Below, one piece after another: positions 1-11,639 of a stretch of 64,000 nt of DNA. The DNA is taken from assembly GCA_029204225.1 (NCBI GenBank), contig CM055093.1, positions 34,110,525-34,174,524 on the forward strand, read 5' to 3'. The notes under the pieces were generated by a model. That model had not been told where the DNA came from and did not search any database. It saw nothing but the letters and a program-made list of their open reading frames with translations. The position numbers were made by a program, and so were the translations under genes. Position 1 is the stretch's first letter; the number at the start of each line of letters is the position of its first letter. The DNA comes from Diphasiastrum complanatum. Lineage: Eukaryota > Streptophyta > Lycopodiopsida > Lycopodiales > Lycopodiaceae.

Positions 1-899
1 AAATGTTCCTCCGAAGGATTGAATTTCTGCATCAAACGCAAGCGCAGGGATGATCGCGAGAAACCTCTACTTTTTCCTTCGAAGAATGAAGGAAGAGGAG
101 GAAAGATGAATGGGAATGCGAATTTATGGGGAGGATGGGCACACGATCTGTTTTACGCCCGCCCACTTAGATCTTTGCCACGTGGTGTGATGCCACGTAT
201 CTTAGCACGTGGGACAATCGGAACGTGGATGGTGATGGGATCCAGCGGTGGCGTGCTTTAATTTGTCGCGTACCAACGAGGCCGGAAAGCGCCTCCTGTA
301 TCGCTTGCTGGAGTAATCACTTTTAAAGATGCCACGTATCCACTCGCTTAATTGTGGGCTGTCATATTTTTTGGATAAGAGTGTTTGTTAGGTCACCCAA
401 GTTCCCCCACCATCAATAAACATATTTGGAGGTTCGGTCTCATTGATCAACTTATCTTGCACCAAGAATGTCGATGAACTTATTCCTCACCACCACGACT
501 CGAATGCAGGCAAGCAGGGGCCGACCATCATCCAACATTTGTAGCAACATAAAAAAAAAAAGGTGGCATAATTATGTCTTCACTTTCATGGGGACTTGTT
601 ATAGTGTTAGATGAGGGTGGGACCTTGCCTGTACCCTCAGTCACGATGATGAATACACTAAACCGGAGAAATGTCATGAGTCATCGGGCCCTATCCATCC
701 AAGGATGGAGGAGGCCCAATGATTGGATGGAGAGGGTCCTACGACAGTCATGGCAATGGCGGTGCAAAATATGCTTATCATGTTAGGGGCCACCAAGTTG
801 CCAACCATGATTGTGACTTAAATGGCTATGGTAGGCCCACCCTAGTCCTTGGGTGGTTGCTTTAGTGGACTTGAAGGGAGCTTTATTAAAACATGGCAT
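1..899. other. Intergenic, no gene recognised; ACGT-core cluster
   Basis: I see no convincing coding region here; the short open frames lack recognisable motifs. Positions 175-215 hold three closely spaced ACGT cores (CCACGTGG, CCACGTAT, GCACGTGGG), the G-box/ABRE-like words bound by plant bZIP and bHLH factors. GCCACGTATC recurs near 330 and again near 27033. This could be promoter DNA of a gene lying outside the window. Confidence 0.3.
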
Positions 900-2226
900 A
901 AGTGCCTTGTAAATTGACTATCATGGGCACTCGCCTCATCAGATGGCAATCAAAAAATTCTAAAGATTTGTTACAAATATTTAAGCTAATAAGATCATCT
1001 TCAAACAAAAGCAATCGATTCCATACATTAGATTTTTTGGTTCCAAGGTTGAATGTGCCATTTCTTAGCAATGAGCCAAATCGGACAAGTACAATTAGTT
1101 TCAAACATTATGGTTCAACAATTAGAGCTTGAATAAGTTTTTCTTTTAGCAATGAGCAAGTTTTGACAATAGGATTTGATTTACTACATAAGTGTTCATG
1201 ACTTATGGTTCAAATATGTCCTTTAATGCTCAATGATTAGGTTCATATGACATTATTCGGTTTGATAAGTCAATATTTGTGGGCTAGGGCTTCAATGATT
1301 CATATAGTATCTATGAGAGCAACATCGTTTTGATATCAACCTTCATGTTCTTCAATGAGAATTTACACCAATGAGTCATTTTTTTTTAATGAGCAAAGTT
1401 TTTTATGATAACATTCATTTCGCCAAATTAGGATTGAAGTGAACACAATTGGTAATGAGCATTCAATTCTATACATCAAATATTTGGGCTTTGGCCTTGA
1501 ACAAGTCATTAATAAGCTAAGAGCTCCACATGGGGCTCGAATAAGTCATTTATTACCTATGAGCAAATAATATCATCAACAACATGTTGTTTCGTACATC
1601 ACTTTTTGGGCTTCAAGCTTGGTTGTGTCATTTTCTTAGCAATGACCATGTTTGGACAAGATATAGTTTTCCACATTAAGTTATATATGCACAACGATGA
1701 AATGTGGACGGACGACAATCTTCAATTCCATAAGTCAAGGTTGATGGGATGTTAGGACTTCAAAGAATTGTATACGATCTAGGAGAAAGCTTTGACATCA
1801 ACATTCACATCCTTGCACATGAGGATTTATGGTCCATGACTCAAATGAGCCGTTATTTAAAGCAATGATCAAGTTTCATATGACAACATTCACTTTCCAA
1901 CATTAGGATTAAAGTGACCATAGTTGGTAACTAGCATCTAGCATGAGAGTTTTGTGGTGTAGGAACCATTCATGAGCAAGTTCGTACATCAACATTTAGA
2001 TTCCCATATGAGGCTTTTTATGACTTGGGACTCAAATGTGTCATTGACCTCTGAGTAAATTCGAACAACATCAATTAGTTTCATAAATCAATGTTTTTGG
2101 TTTCAAACTTCAATGCGTCATTTATTATCAAAGAGCCAATTTGGACAATAACAATCAGTTTCAAATATTAGAGTTTATAGCTTAAGGCTTGAAGGATTCG
2201 TTTTTGAGCAGTGAGCAAGTTCGGAT
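900..2226. repeat. Degenerate tandem repeat, unit about 0.47-0.58 kb
   Basis: The same blocks recur in the same order. TTAGCAATGAGCC-like words followed by (T/C)GGACAA occur near 1060, 1640 and 2115. A longer block (ATTCATTTCGCCAAATTAGG and relatives) occurs at about 1385-1470 and 1860-1945, some 475 bp apart. Divergence is high and no reading frame is conserved. It reads as an old satellite or an internally repetitive element; no family is recognised. Confidence 0.5.
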
Positions 2227-2962
2227 TGTTGGATTTCATTCATTCAATCATTTTGTAATGTGGAACTACTTTGCAGTCTTACTCGCATTTTCGAGACAAC
2301 ATCAAAGCATTCGAGACCGTTTGCATAAATACACATATTGTCATTCGAGGGTTACCAAATAACGGCTTCATTAAATGTGTTTGTGGAGTCTTATCCATTA
2401 TATTTCAGGTCCAATCCCCTATCTCCATGTGGCAACTGCCAGGTGGATGACGGCGCATTCCACTAGGACTTTGCCATCAACAACTATAAATAGATCAATA
2501 TATTAGTTCATTTAATAAGAAGTTTAGAATTCAAGTTTCAGGAGCATTCTTCTCCTTCTCCTCTCCCTCCCGCCACAGGCGTAGACTGATCATTAATAAG
2601 CTATCGCAATTACAGTTTGTGTATGAGCAAAATTATAGCAAAATTAGATGCACTATTATTATAGTGCAATCAGAGTAGACAGTGGACGTATTTTTCATCA
2701 GTTGGCAATACATATTGCATTTGACAATTCAACACATGATTTGTCTCGTCTTATTGTTTTTGTTATTCATGTTATTCGATCTAAGCAATGAAGCGATCTT
2801 TCTATGTCATTCATTTTCCACACTTGTGAATGATAATAAGTTGTATTTATGATAATATCAAAATAGTTTTGTTATTACATTAACTATTGTTCTTCCTACA
2901 ATCGAACTATCATTGTCGAATAGTTATTTGACTCATAGGCAACTTATTTTTATTTTCCAACA
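2227..2962 (+). mobile_element. Copia-type 5' LTR
   Basis: The segment begins TGTTGGA and ends TTCCAACA, a terminal inverted pair typical of Copia LTRs, and is directly followed by a primer binding site. A TATA-like ACTATAAATAG lies at about 2483. The right boundary is well supported by the primer site. The left boundary is less certain because the adjoining sequence resembles the upstream degenerate repeat. Confidence 0.55.
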
Positions 2963-2975
2963 TGATCTCAGAGCT
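2963..2975 (+). other. Copia primer binding site (initiator-Met tRNA type)
   Basis: TGATCTCAGAGC directly after the LTR end CCAACA matches, with changes, the usual plant Copia primer site TGGTATCAGAGC, complementary to the initiator-methionine tRNA. Confidence 0.55.
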
Positions 2976-3006
2976 AGATCATATCTTTGGTAACTAGTTC
3001 AAGGCG

Positions 3007-3524
3007 GTGTTCATCTTCATTGCTAGATATTTCAATATTAGATTTGTCTACAATGAATGCGTCATCTTCGAATTCTATCAAAAGTTGGATAGTGACAAGT
3101 ACCACTTATGGAAATTCAAAATGAGGGTGATCCTACAAGCAAAAGAGCTTTGGAAAGTTGTCAAAGATACTGAGGTTAAGCCTATTGTAGATCCTACAAC
3201 CATTACTAAATGAAAGCAGAATGATGGAAAGGCCTACGCCCTTAGCACGCTCAATATTAAAGATAATCATATTAGTCATATTCGAAGCACTCGAACTTCG
3301 CTAGAAGCTTGGAATATTCTAGGCACTCTCTATGACATTAGAGACGTGACTACCAAACTCCAGGCGATAAAAAAAAATTTCTCATTTAAAATGACTGATA
3401 CAAATTCGATTTCAATCACTTGAATAATTTCAAAAATCTTCTTTCATAGATGTTTGCAAGTGGCAAAGAAAATGAGTTTATGCTAATCATTAGTGATTAG
3501 AAGAACTGGTTTAAGCTCATTCTA
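3007..3524 (+). pseudogene. Copia gag remnant
   Basis: The reading frame includes KYHLWKFKMRVILQAKELW, the conserved tryptophan-rich start of Copia gag proteins (UBN2/retrotran_gag family). After a stop at about 3211 the frame continues with gag-like sequence (SLEAWNILGTLYDIRD). At about 3525 the gag is interrupted: a 57-bp segment here recurs at 6161-6217, where similar sequence resumes. It is a decayed structural gene of a Copia retrotransposon and cannot make a full protein. Confidence 0.6.
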
Positions 3525-3525
3525 A
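3469..3525 (+). repeat. 57-bp direct repeat, left copy
   Basis: The segment from AAAATGAGTTTATGCTAATC to AGCTCATTCTAA is repeated at 6161-6217 with one visible mismatch. The two copies bracket about 2.6 kb that contains Copia pol remnants. The repeat itself lies in the gag frame, so the sequence between looks inserted. Confidence 0.75.
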
Positions 3526-3720
3526 TGGCTTTCAGTTGTGCGTGTGTCATCGTCCGTGGAGTCCGTTCTCCATGTTGGTACTTCGTTGATCTTGCCTATA
3601 CTTGGGTCGTGAAGATCCTCCCCCTTGCAGCCATCTATGACCATAATTGTCTCTCTACGGCCGTGAAGGAGAGAACCATTGTGAATCGTATTGGTTGACT
3701 TGGCGGTAGCCTTCGTGGAC

Positions 3721-3861
3721 TGCCTTCAGTTTACTTCGTAGGTGACCGTAAGTTCCAACTTGGTGATTGCCTTCGGTTTGCTTCATAGGTGACCGTAAGT
3801 TTCAGCTTTGCGGTTGCCTTCGGTTTACTTTGTAGGCAACCGTAAGTTTCATCCTTAGGCT
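3721..3861 (+). repeat. 47-bp tandem repeat, three copies
   Basis: Units begin TGCCTTC(A/G)GTTT at 3721, 3768 and 3815 and include GTGACCGTAAGTT. The exact 47-bp spacing and differences at scattered sites indicate a true minisatellite. It lies just upstream of the Copia RT remnant and is non-coding. Confidence 0.8.
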
Positions 3862-3872
3862 TCCAACCTTTA

Positions 3873-4935
3873 ATGGTTGATTACAATGTCTATGTGAAAG
3901 TCATAGATGGAAAAGTAATCATAATTGGTGTCTATGTTGATGACACTTTGATTCTGTCAAGGAGCGACACGTTGATTGCACAAGTGAAGGAGGATATTTC
4001 AAGGCACTTTGAAATATCAGACCTAGGAGAAGCAAAATGCTACCTGGGATTGCACATCGACAGAGATCTTGACGGTGGAAGACTATATCTACACCAATCA
4101 AGATACATTCAAAAAATCATTGACGATTTTCATATGGCAGATTGCAAAGGAGTAAACACTCCAATGCTACTTGGCACAGTACTGACAAATGAAGATTCTC
4201 CCAGTACTGACAAATGAAGACTGTCCCAAAAACAAAGAAGAACGGGAAGCGATGCTGAATAAGCCTTACATGAGGCTCATGGATTATTTGATGTACTTGG
4301 TAGACAATACGCAGCCAGACATTGCATACACAGTGTTTAGACCGAGCCAGTTTAACATTAATCCAGGACCCATGCATTGGAAAATCGCCAAGAGGATCAT
4401 ATAATACCTACAACATACAAAGGACTATGGCCTTTGTTATTTTTCTGATGCAAGATTTTAGGTGAAGTCCTACAATGATGCAAGCTGGGCATCCATGAAA
4501 GACGACTATAAGAGCATTTCAGGAGGATGCACCATAATAGCAGATGCAACTGTTATTTGGGTAAGCAAGAAGCAGACCATAAATGCCCAATCTTCTTGTG
4601 AGTCAAAGTACGTTGCTGCAGCCAAGATGGCCAAGGAACTGACGTGGCTCACACAGTTCCTAGATGGATTGGGAGAAAGCACCAATGAGTCGTTGATCCT
4701 CTACATGGAAAACACCTCAGCCATACACCTGACAAAGGACCTTGTGTTTCATTCACGAATGAAGCACATTGCGATCAAGTGATCATAGACATGGTTGAGA
4801 AAGACCAGCTAAGAACTATGTTCATTTCGACCAAACAAATGGTTGTTGATATATTCAGTAACTCTTAGACAAGGGATTGTTTGAAAGACAAAGAGCCAGC
4901 TCAGGAATCATAAGACTACCACGCTTTGAGAGGGA
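3873..4935 (+). pseudogene. Copia reverse transcriptase C-terminus and RNase H remnant
   Basis: The first frame (3873-4217) contains GVYVDDTLILS, the YVDD catalytic box of Copia reverse transcriptase, then FEISDLGEAKCYLGLHID. A later frame has YLMYLVDNTQPDIAYTVFRP and, at 4462-4782, the RNase H region (DASWASMKDDYKSISGG, SSCESKYVAAAKMAKELTWL). The C-terminal VDIFSNSLDKGLFE block runs on to about 4930. Several stops and a 24-bp tandem duplication at about 4181-4226 break the frame, so it is inactive. Its upstream integrase and protease are missing. Confidence 0.8.
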
Positions 4936-6160
4936 GCTGAAGAAACATGAAGTTTCTACCCATAAAGCATTGCTAGATTATGAATCAATACCTGCAAAAA
5001 TACTCGTGAAAGGCCAACAGACTTTCTCTGCAGAAATACACGAAAACAGAAACCGTATATAACCGCAACCGCAATGCAAACAGTTTTGACGAAGACCAGC
5101 ACATGCAATCGCAAACTCCTGCAAATGGTTTCAACGAAGGCACCACAGACCACCGTAAAGTCCTGCATACGGTCCATTACGAAGTCGAAGTAAACCAAAC
5201 GAAACCGCAACCACAACGCACTATAAGGGTCAACGTTACGGTCATAAACAAAGACCAACGAAACAAAACCCAGCCGAAGGCAACCGCGAAAGCAAAGCAA
5301 CAAAGGCAATGAAGGCCACCACAACGAACTGCAACACTCCAGCCTACGGTCCATTGCGATGCTTTAGTAAACCGAAGGTCAACACTTACAAAGACCACGA
5401 CTCACAACGAGAAGAAGCCAAGACACCACCTAAGTGTGTGATCCTTCTTCTTGTACCACTGCCTCGCAGATTGTTTCAGTCTATAGATGCCCTTGTGCAT
5501 TCTGCAGGCATAATCAGGAAATGACTTGCAAAAGAAACCTGATGGCTAGTCCATGTAGACCTCTTCCTTCATATCTCCATGCAGAAACGTTGTCTTCTCA
5601 TCTACAATATGGATCTTCAGACTGTAGGCCACTACATATGATGCTCCGTTTTACTATTGGAAAGACTTGCATTCATGATGCAAAGTTCAGATAGATCCAA
5701 TCTATTCAGTTGCAGCTACTGCTACACATTGTGATATGATCTCTTCCGAACTACAGACTGATATTGCAACATTGATATTAATTAACGAACAGTACACAAT
5801 GTTCAAACATCATACAACAATTGAGAAACAACGAAAAAATGTAACTACTGTAAGCAAGCAACATAAGTCATTCACAGATTGCACACAATGGACAGGATGC
5901 TTCAACTCATTTACTATCAAAATGAAGTTTGCAACAAAATATTTGAGCGTTGTCTGTTTCCCAGATCAGCGCGTCGGCGCAAGAGAAATATTCTCTCTCA
6001 CGAATAAGCTGATAACTAGCTACTACTTTACTTGTTACCTCTGTATTTGTGTCTATGATAGTATGTGTTTGCTACTGCATGACTCACACTCATCAACAAC
6101 TGATGCCTCAAAATTAGCCAACTCATCTCTCACATTCATGTTGTTTATATAAGAACAGAA
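4936..6160. other. No gene recognised; CGAAG/AACCGCAAC-rich tract
   Basis: Positions about 5030-5420 are built from short recurring words (CGAAG, ACCGCAAC, ACGGTC) without a fixed period. The remainder is AT-rich with no domain that I recognise. It lies inside the segment bracketed by the 57-bp repeats. Confidence 0.4.
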
Positions 6161-6217
6161 AAAATGAGTTTATGCTAATCATTAATGATTAGAAGAACTG
6201 GTTTAAGCTCATTCTAA
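6161..6217 (+). repeat. 57-bp direct repeat, right copy
   Basis: This is the second copy of the repeat at 3469-3525. Sequence downstream (6218-6560) could be the continuation of the Copia gag, but it is too decayed to be sure. Confidence 0.75.
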
Positions 6218-7816
6218 CCCTACCCATATGATATAGCATTTTCTACCACCAGAATGGTGCCAAGTGGCATAATACTACTAAACTAGTTTTTGGCCAATTT
6301 AACCACTAGTTTCCAAATCAATTGGGATGTACAACCTATATATCTATCTAAATGACTTAGGCATAGATTTCACACGTGGGAACATGCTCCACGCATGTCT
6401 AACGATGATAGGTACAAGTCATTATGGTATTTACGAGATTTGATCAAGTTAGCTTTTGCCAATTCTAACATGGTTTACTATCAACAATGGGAAGAGGTTC
6501 ATGGAATGGTTTGCTAAACAAGAACGACCACTATGTTTAGACTCAATAAATGCAAATGTGATGCTTGTTTGTTAATGCATGCTTTGGGGAATACGTCATC
6601 AACAAGCCTAATTTTTTCATTGCTCCATAGTTTGTATGTGGTAGTTGTTGAGGTGATGTGATTTACAAATTTCAAGAGTAGATGCTACAAATTCTTTTGG
6701 ACAACACATCATCGATTCCATAGTGACAACCAAGCAATTTCACATTTGTACTATCTTCTCTCTCCTTGGATAGATGATATCATATCTTCTATCTTCAATA
6801 TTATATAAGATAGTTTTTGGCTAATGATACGAATGTTCCATGGGTGTAGTGGAGACACAACTGGATGCAAGTCAACTTCATGGAAGACAACCACACAACT
6901 GGATGCAAGTCAACTTTGTGGACATAGACTACCGAAAGTGATGAAACTCTCTCTAACAAAGCTTGCCACACATGTAGGGCTGCTACGTTTGTTAGCCTGC
7001 AGCTACTATATACTTATTGGCTGAGCTTCGATTGTGTGAGAAATGTGAAGGACAGAAGGCGAGTTTGAATAAACCACACATAGAAAAAGAATTCATTGAG
7101 CACATCCTTGAGCTCATGATCATATTTGATAAGCCCCTTATGACGAGTACTGATTGTGTGAGGGAATGTCATGATGATAGACATGGCGAAATTGATATGA
7201 GAATGAACACCTGATAGCATAAAAGCGATTGTAGAAAGGTTGCTATATAAGAGCAGATCTCTAATAAAACGAATTTTTCACAAGAGATCAGTTTAATGAT
7301 TTGAATGTTTCTTGAAGAATGAATGCGGGTCAAGAAACTGTTTCCAATTTTATCAGGGTTATGCTGCTGAAATATGATGATGCGGGTTTCTGACAATTAT
7401 TATTGCGTCTTTACATCAGCAGAACATGCCAAAGTAGATGAACATTAGATTAATTAGTAGTCCTCATCTCAACCCCTAAAAAAACTGGGTGAGACGAAAT
7501 AGGAGGAATAATTGACGCAGAGGAGAAATGATGCCACAACTAGGGCTAAAGATCAAAATGACAGGCATTTCATTCGAGGTTTGGTAGAGAGTGCATAGGG
7601 TACTCATAAGATAAAAACGCAAAGAGTCTGGACTCCAAAGGTAGAGCTTGAGCAATAATATTGTGATGGAAAAAGAGGGTTAGAAGTAAATTACATACAG
7701 CCAAGTAAGGATTGCAAGAAAATATGGCTCTTGTGGTGCACAGGGATGCTTGCACCTTATTCCAATACTACCTTGTACACTCAAAGCTGCTCATCCTTAA
7801 TCCTTGCCTTACACAC
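6218..7816. other. Intergenic, no gene recognised
   Basis: AT-rich sequence without recognisable domains on either strand. A short tandem duplication of ACACAACTGGATGCAAGTCA occurs at about 6851-6920. The last few hundred bases are the 3' flank of the minus-strand BAHD gene. Confidence 0.4.
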
Positions 7817-9238
7817 TCAAACATGCTCAACCTTAATATGCTGAAAGTAGAGCTGGAAGTAGTGGTCGTTCAGTAGGCGCTGCAAGTGATCCTCACTTAG
7901 CCGTACTTTCACCTCTATGGAGCCCTTGCCTGCACTTGGAGGTGCTGGCAGGATGCAAAGCATCCCATCTCCAGGGAACGTGTCTAGCATTGGAAACCCA
8001 AAATGATCTGGCTTCCCCCACCCAAAATCGACATCATACACTGGGAAATTGGCCCAGCTGGTGTTGGTGAGATCCCTTCCCGTTGTGGTATCAAAACCGA
8101 CTCCAATTTCCTGCTTTTGCTGTAGCCTCAGCTCCATCCAGTCGATAGCGCTGTGGATGAACTCCGGCTGGACCTTCTGGACCTGCCTGTGGATGAGCGA
8201 GGCAGCGAAAGATAAGTGGCTGGATTCTATATCCTTAGCGTTGGCTGTGACTTGGGCGATAATTACAGCATTGCCGAAGAAGCCTTGGGGTAGCGGCGGC
8301 TGCAACCTCCCTCTCAAATTTACAACAAAGCTATAGGTAGTCATGGCGCCGTCTTCTAGTCCTCGAGCTCGCGTCACAGCAGCCCATAAGAGTGCTGATA
8401 GAGCCTGAAAGGAGGATGCTGATCCATATGAGAAAGCGCCGGTCTCCACATCTTGTATGCATTTGTCGATCATGTGTCGTTCAATCTGGAAAACAACACT
8501 TCTGCAGTGCGGAATTGATTTTCCAGCTACTGGGATTGATGATTGATCAGACGAATAGTCATGATGAACGGGTTTGCAGGCAGAAAAGACCTCGTCTGCG
8601 GAGGGGAAGTTCACTGTTGGAGGAGTCCTTGCGTGTACTAGCCTGATCGACTCGAACTGCGGGGGATTGGAAATTCGGGCACCTCGATGAATTTCTCCCC
8701 ATGCTTTGAAAAATTCCATTGTTGCTTGCCCATCTGCAATGATATGCGATGAGCTGAATCCCAGCGCTATTGCACCACATTGAAAATTCGTAAATTGCAC
8801 GGCGAGCAGCGGGGCTGTAAAGACATTGGTGACTAGTACATCTTTTGGATAAAGGTCTTGCACTATGTCGCACAAATGGAGGTCCGGCCAATCATCAAGA
8901 CTCGCCTCCGTTGTGGCTTCTATGAACGGAACACCTTCTCCATTGACCAACACCTCCAAACGACCTTCCTCTCCTATTTTGAGCCTCCCTGCAAAGACGG
9001 GATAAACCGAGAGAACTTCTGAAAACGAATCCTTCAAGCTCTGTATGGAAGGTGTTATGGGGTCATCTTTCTTTGTCCTGAAATAATACACGCACTGTAT
9101 GTACACATTTTTATACTCCGGTGGGGAAGCAGACAAGAGGTCGAAATTGGAGAGGAAATAATTGTTAGTGGGCGCTGGGTGCGCTGGAACTATGGTCGAA
9201 ACCGAATCACATACCACATTCTTGCTTCGAATTGCCAT
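7817..9238 (-). CDS. BAHD-family acyl-CoA-dependent acyltransferase
   Basis: A 473-residue intact single-exon protein, a normal length for the family. BAHD enzymes transfer acyl groups from CoA thioesters to alcohols or amines in plant specialised metabolism, cutin/suberin and lignin pathways, usually in the cytosol. Both signature motifs are present: HXXXD as HIIAD at residues 165-169 (catalytic His165) and DFGWG at 404-408. The N-terminal half also carries YPVFAGRL at 79-86 and the NGEGVPF segment typical of the fold. The start is an ATG giving a complete N-terminal domain. The HCT-like layout suggests a hydroxycinnamoyl-type acyl donor, but donor and acceptor cannot be told from sequence. 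It is the only intact host gene in the first 27 kb and is surrounded by dead retrotransposons, yet shows no stop or frameshift. An intronless structure is common in the family; a retrocopy is possible but no poly(A) trace is seen. Confidence 0.93.
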   Translation of the reverse strand: MAIRSKNVVCDSVSTIVPAHPAPTNNYFLSNFDLLSASPPEYKNVYIQCVYYFRTKKDDPITPSIQSLKDSFSEVLSVYPVFAGRLKIGEEGRLEVLVNGEGVPFIEATTEASLDDWPDLHLCDIVQDLYPKDVLVTNVFTAPLLAVQFTNFQCGAIALGFSSSHIIADGQATMEFFKAWGEIHRGARISNPPQFESIRLVHARTPPTVNFPSADEVFSACKPVHHDYSSDQSSIPVAGKSIPHCRSVVFQIERHMIDKCIQDVETGAFSYGSASSFQALSALLWAAVTRARGLEDGAMTTYSFVVNLRGRLQPPLPQGFFGNAVIIAQVTANAKDIESSHLSFAASLIHRQVQKVQPEFIHSAIDWMELRLQQKQEIGVGFDTTTGRDLTNTSWANFPVYDVDFGWGKPDHFGFPMLDTFPGDGMLCILPAPPSAGKGSIEVKVRLSEDHLQRLLNDHYFQLYFQHIKVEHV

Positions 9239-10299
9239 TCTGGCACTTCAGCTGCAGGCAAATCAAGAGTTTTGCATCAGGACACGAGCTATTCATACTG
9301 CAAAGAAGATGTCAGATTCAATACGCATTTATCATTAAGTCTGTCTTCTAAAAGCGATGCTTGCTGCAAAAATCCAAGCAAAGTACTTACTAAATACTGC
9401 GACTTATTCTCTTTGAACTAACTCGTATAGACATTGCCACTCTTTCATTCACCACAAAAAATTGATCAGAGTCTTTTGGTTATGGTATGACTGCTAATAC
9501 AAATCACTTGATGCACACCTTTCATTCACCAGAGAAAATTGATCAGAGTCTCTTAATCAACATATGGCTGCTAATCCAAATCACTTGATGCACACCTTCT
9601 AGAGAGATCCCTGGGCTGCTCATCTGGATTTTGAGCTGCCTTGAAACGCAAATGCCATTCTGGAAAGTGGGTTGTTGAGAACTTAGACACTGTCAAACTT
9701 TGCTACCATGTATGCATATTGCCATCGATATTCGGCTTGCAAGAGCATGCTCCTGGAGCCGGCAATAGCCCAGATCTGACGCTTTGATCACAACTGCAAA
9801 TGCATGGAGCTGAAAAACGCAGATCGAGAAGCCATTGAATGAGCAGCAAAAGAAAATATTTTTATGAGTCGGTGCCGATAAGATTTGACCGACAGTCGCA
9901 AGTTGATGAACAGTCGCAGGCACTGACCATAGCTAAGGTTTTGAATACAATGCAATGCATCTCATGATTTGTTTCATTAATTATTGATTCTCAATTATCA
10001 TCCTTCATTGATGGATAGGCCAATATAGTAGGCCATTAAGCTAGTAAGTGAGATGCATGGTGGGTTGAAATTAGATGGAGGGTGGAACATACCTCACACT
10101 TTTGGATTGAGCCAATAACATATAGTGGAGTCTACCTCTAAAACTAAGAAGATAAATAAGCAAGGTCAAAACCGAGCTCAAAAATAATTTGACAAATTGG
10201 ATCGATTGGAATCGGAACCACCAAAGAAAAAAAAGAAGAAATTTATGTCGAGTGTTAGAAGCTAAAAAAAAAGCGAATCTCAACTATATTTGCAACAAG
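9239..10299. other. BAHD 5' flank and intergenic DNA with a 2-copy tandem repeat
   Basis: No further gene recognised. Positions about 9443-9598 are two tandem copies of an approximately 78-bp unit sharing TTTCATTCACCA, AAAATTGATCAGAGTC and AAATCACTTGATGCACACC. This lies 0.2-0.35 kb upstream of the BAHD start codon, where it could matter to promoter function. Confidence 0.5.
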
Positions 10300-11405
10300 C
10301 TTGGACATTTACTTACAGCAACTTTCTTGGTAATAGGATCAAATATTCTATAAGCTTTACTATTTTCGCTATAACCACAACAAAAATGCTTTTGAATGAA
10401 GTGGCATCTTCCTTTTTCCATGTTTCTAAAGAAATATGTACATAACAAGTACATCCAAAAACTTTTAAATCACTAAGATTTGGCTTTTTGTCATACAATA
10501 CTTCATAAGGTGTAAGTCATTTAATGACACTATTAGTCATTCTATTGCACATGAAGTTTGCACATAAAATAGCTTTTCCCCAAAATGAAATATGAAGGTA
10601 TGCATCTAATCTCAAGGCTTTAGCACACTCACATAGTGTCTTATTCTTCCTCTCAGCTACTCCATTTAGTTGTGGAGTATATGTGCAAGTAAACTATCTC
10701 CTAATGCCATTAGTTTCACAAAACTCTTTCATCCTATTGGAGATGTACTCCCCTCCATTATCACTTCTTTATACTTTCAAGCTAGTATTAAGTTGCTTTT
10801 CCACAAGAGTTTTAAATATTACAAAGGACTCAAAAACTTCACTTTTGTTAGACAAAAGATAAACCCAAGAGTATCTTGAGCTATCATCAATAAAAGTGAC
10901 ATAGATAAGAGCTCCACCATTAGATTCATGTGAAAATGAATGAACATTCGAGTGTATAAGGTCAAGAGGAGAGGTAGATCTTGTCAAAGATCTCTTGAAA
11001 GGTAGCTTATGAGATTTGGAGAGTCCACAAGCTTCGCACAGCTTGCCACGCTTGGGTATGATTTTGGGAAGTCCACTTGCTAGCTCCTTTGTTACCATGG
11101 CCTCCATAGCTTTGAAGTTAAGATGGCCTAACCATTTGTGCCACAATTCCACTTGAATGAGCTCCTCCCTTGCCATGTTCACACTTCCAACCATCACATT
11201 AGCATCCAACTTGAATAACCTCCCTTGCTTGAAACCATTAGCAATACATTTATCATCTTTCAAGATATAACATGCTCCATGCTTTAAATGTACATCTAAT
11301 CCACTATTTATAAGTTGTCCTACACTCAACATGTTCTTTGTAATTGAAGCTACATAAAGAACATTGTCTAGCTTTTGATTTTTAGATTCAACATGTCATT
11401 GAATC
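10300..11405 (-). pseudogene. Copia GAG-pre-integrase and integrase remnant
   Basis: Read on the minus strand from 11405 the frame gives LDNVLYVASITKNMLSVGQL, then the zinc-binding pre-integrase segment WHKWLGHLN with CEACGLSKSHKLPF, then the integrase core (FIDDSSRYSWVYLL, SDNGGEY, TPQLNGVAERKN). The catalytic D, D and E positions are therefore recognisable. A later piece, NLSDLKVFGCTCYVHI (10498-10313), is the C-terminal part of Copia integrase. Stops after the core and before the C-terminal piece make it non-functional. No reverse transcriptase follows, so it is a truncated copy. Confidence 0.85.
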
Positions 11406-11407
11406 TG

Positions 11408-11625
11408 AGGTGGTGCTCCTTTGACAAAGCCTTTGTGAAGTAATATGTTGCCATTGATTTTGTCCTACAATAGACTAAGGATACCTCCTTGCTTTGCACT
11501 TTCTTTTTCAAATAGTGATATCTGATTTCGATATGCTTGCTTCAAGAATAAAATCTTGGATTGAGAGAGAGAGAGAGAGCTATGGTGCTTTGGTTGTCAC
11601 AAAAGATGGTTGTATTCGATGATCT
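11408..11625 (-). pseudogene. Copia RNase H C-terminal fragment joined to a second Copia piece
   Basis: Minus-strand translation gives FCDNQSTIALS, a run of extra Leu/Ser encoded by a (CT)n tract at 11566-11579, then SKHIEIRYHYLKK, the end of Copia RNase H. In an intact element RNase H lies last, but here it runs straight into pre-integrase sequence. Two Copia fragments have therefore been fused or nested. Confidence 0.65.
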
Positions 11626-11639
11626 TGTCGCGATTGATC

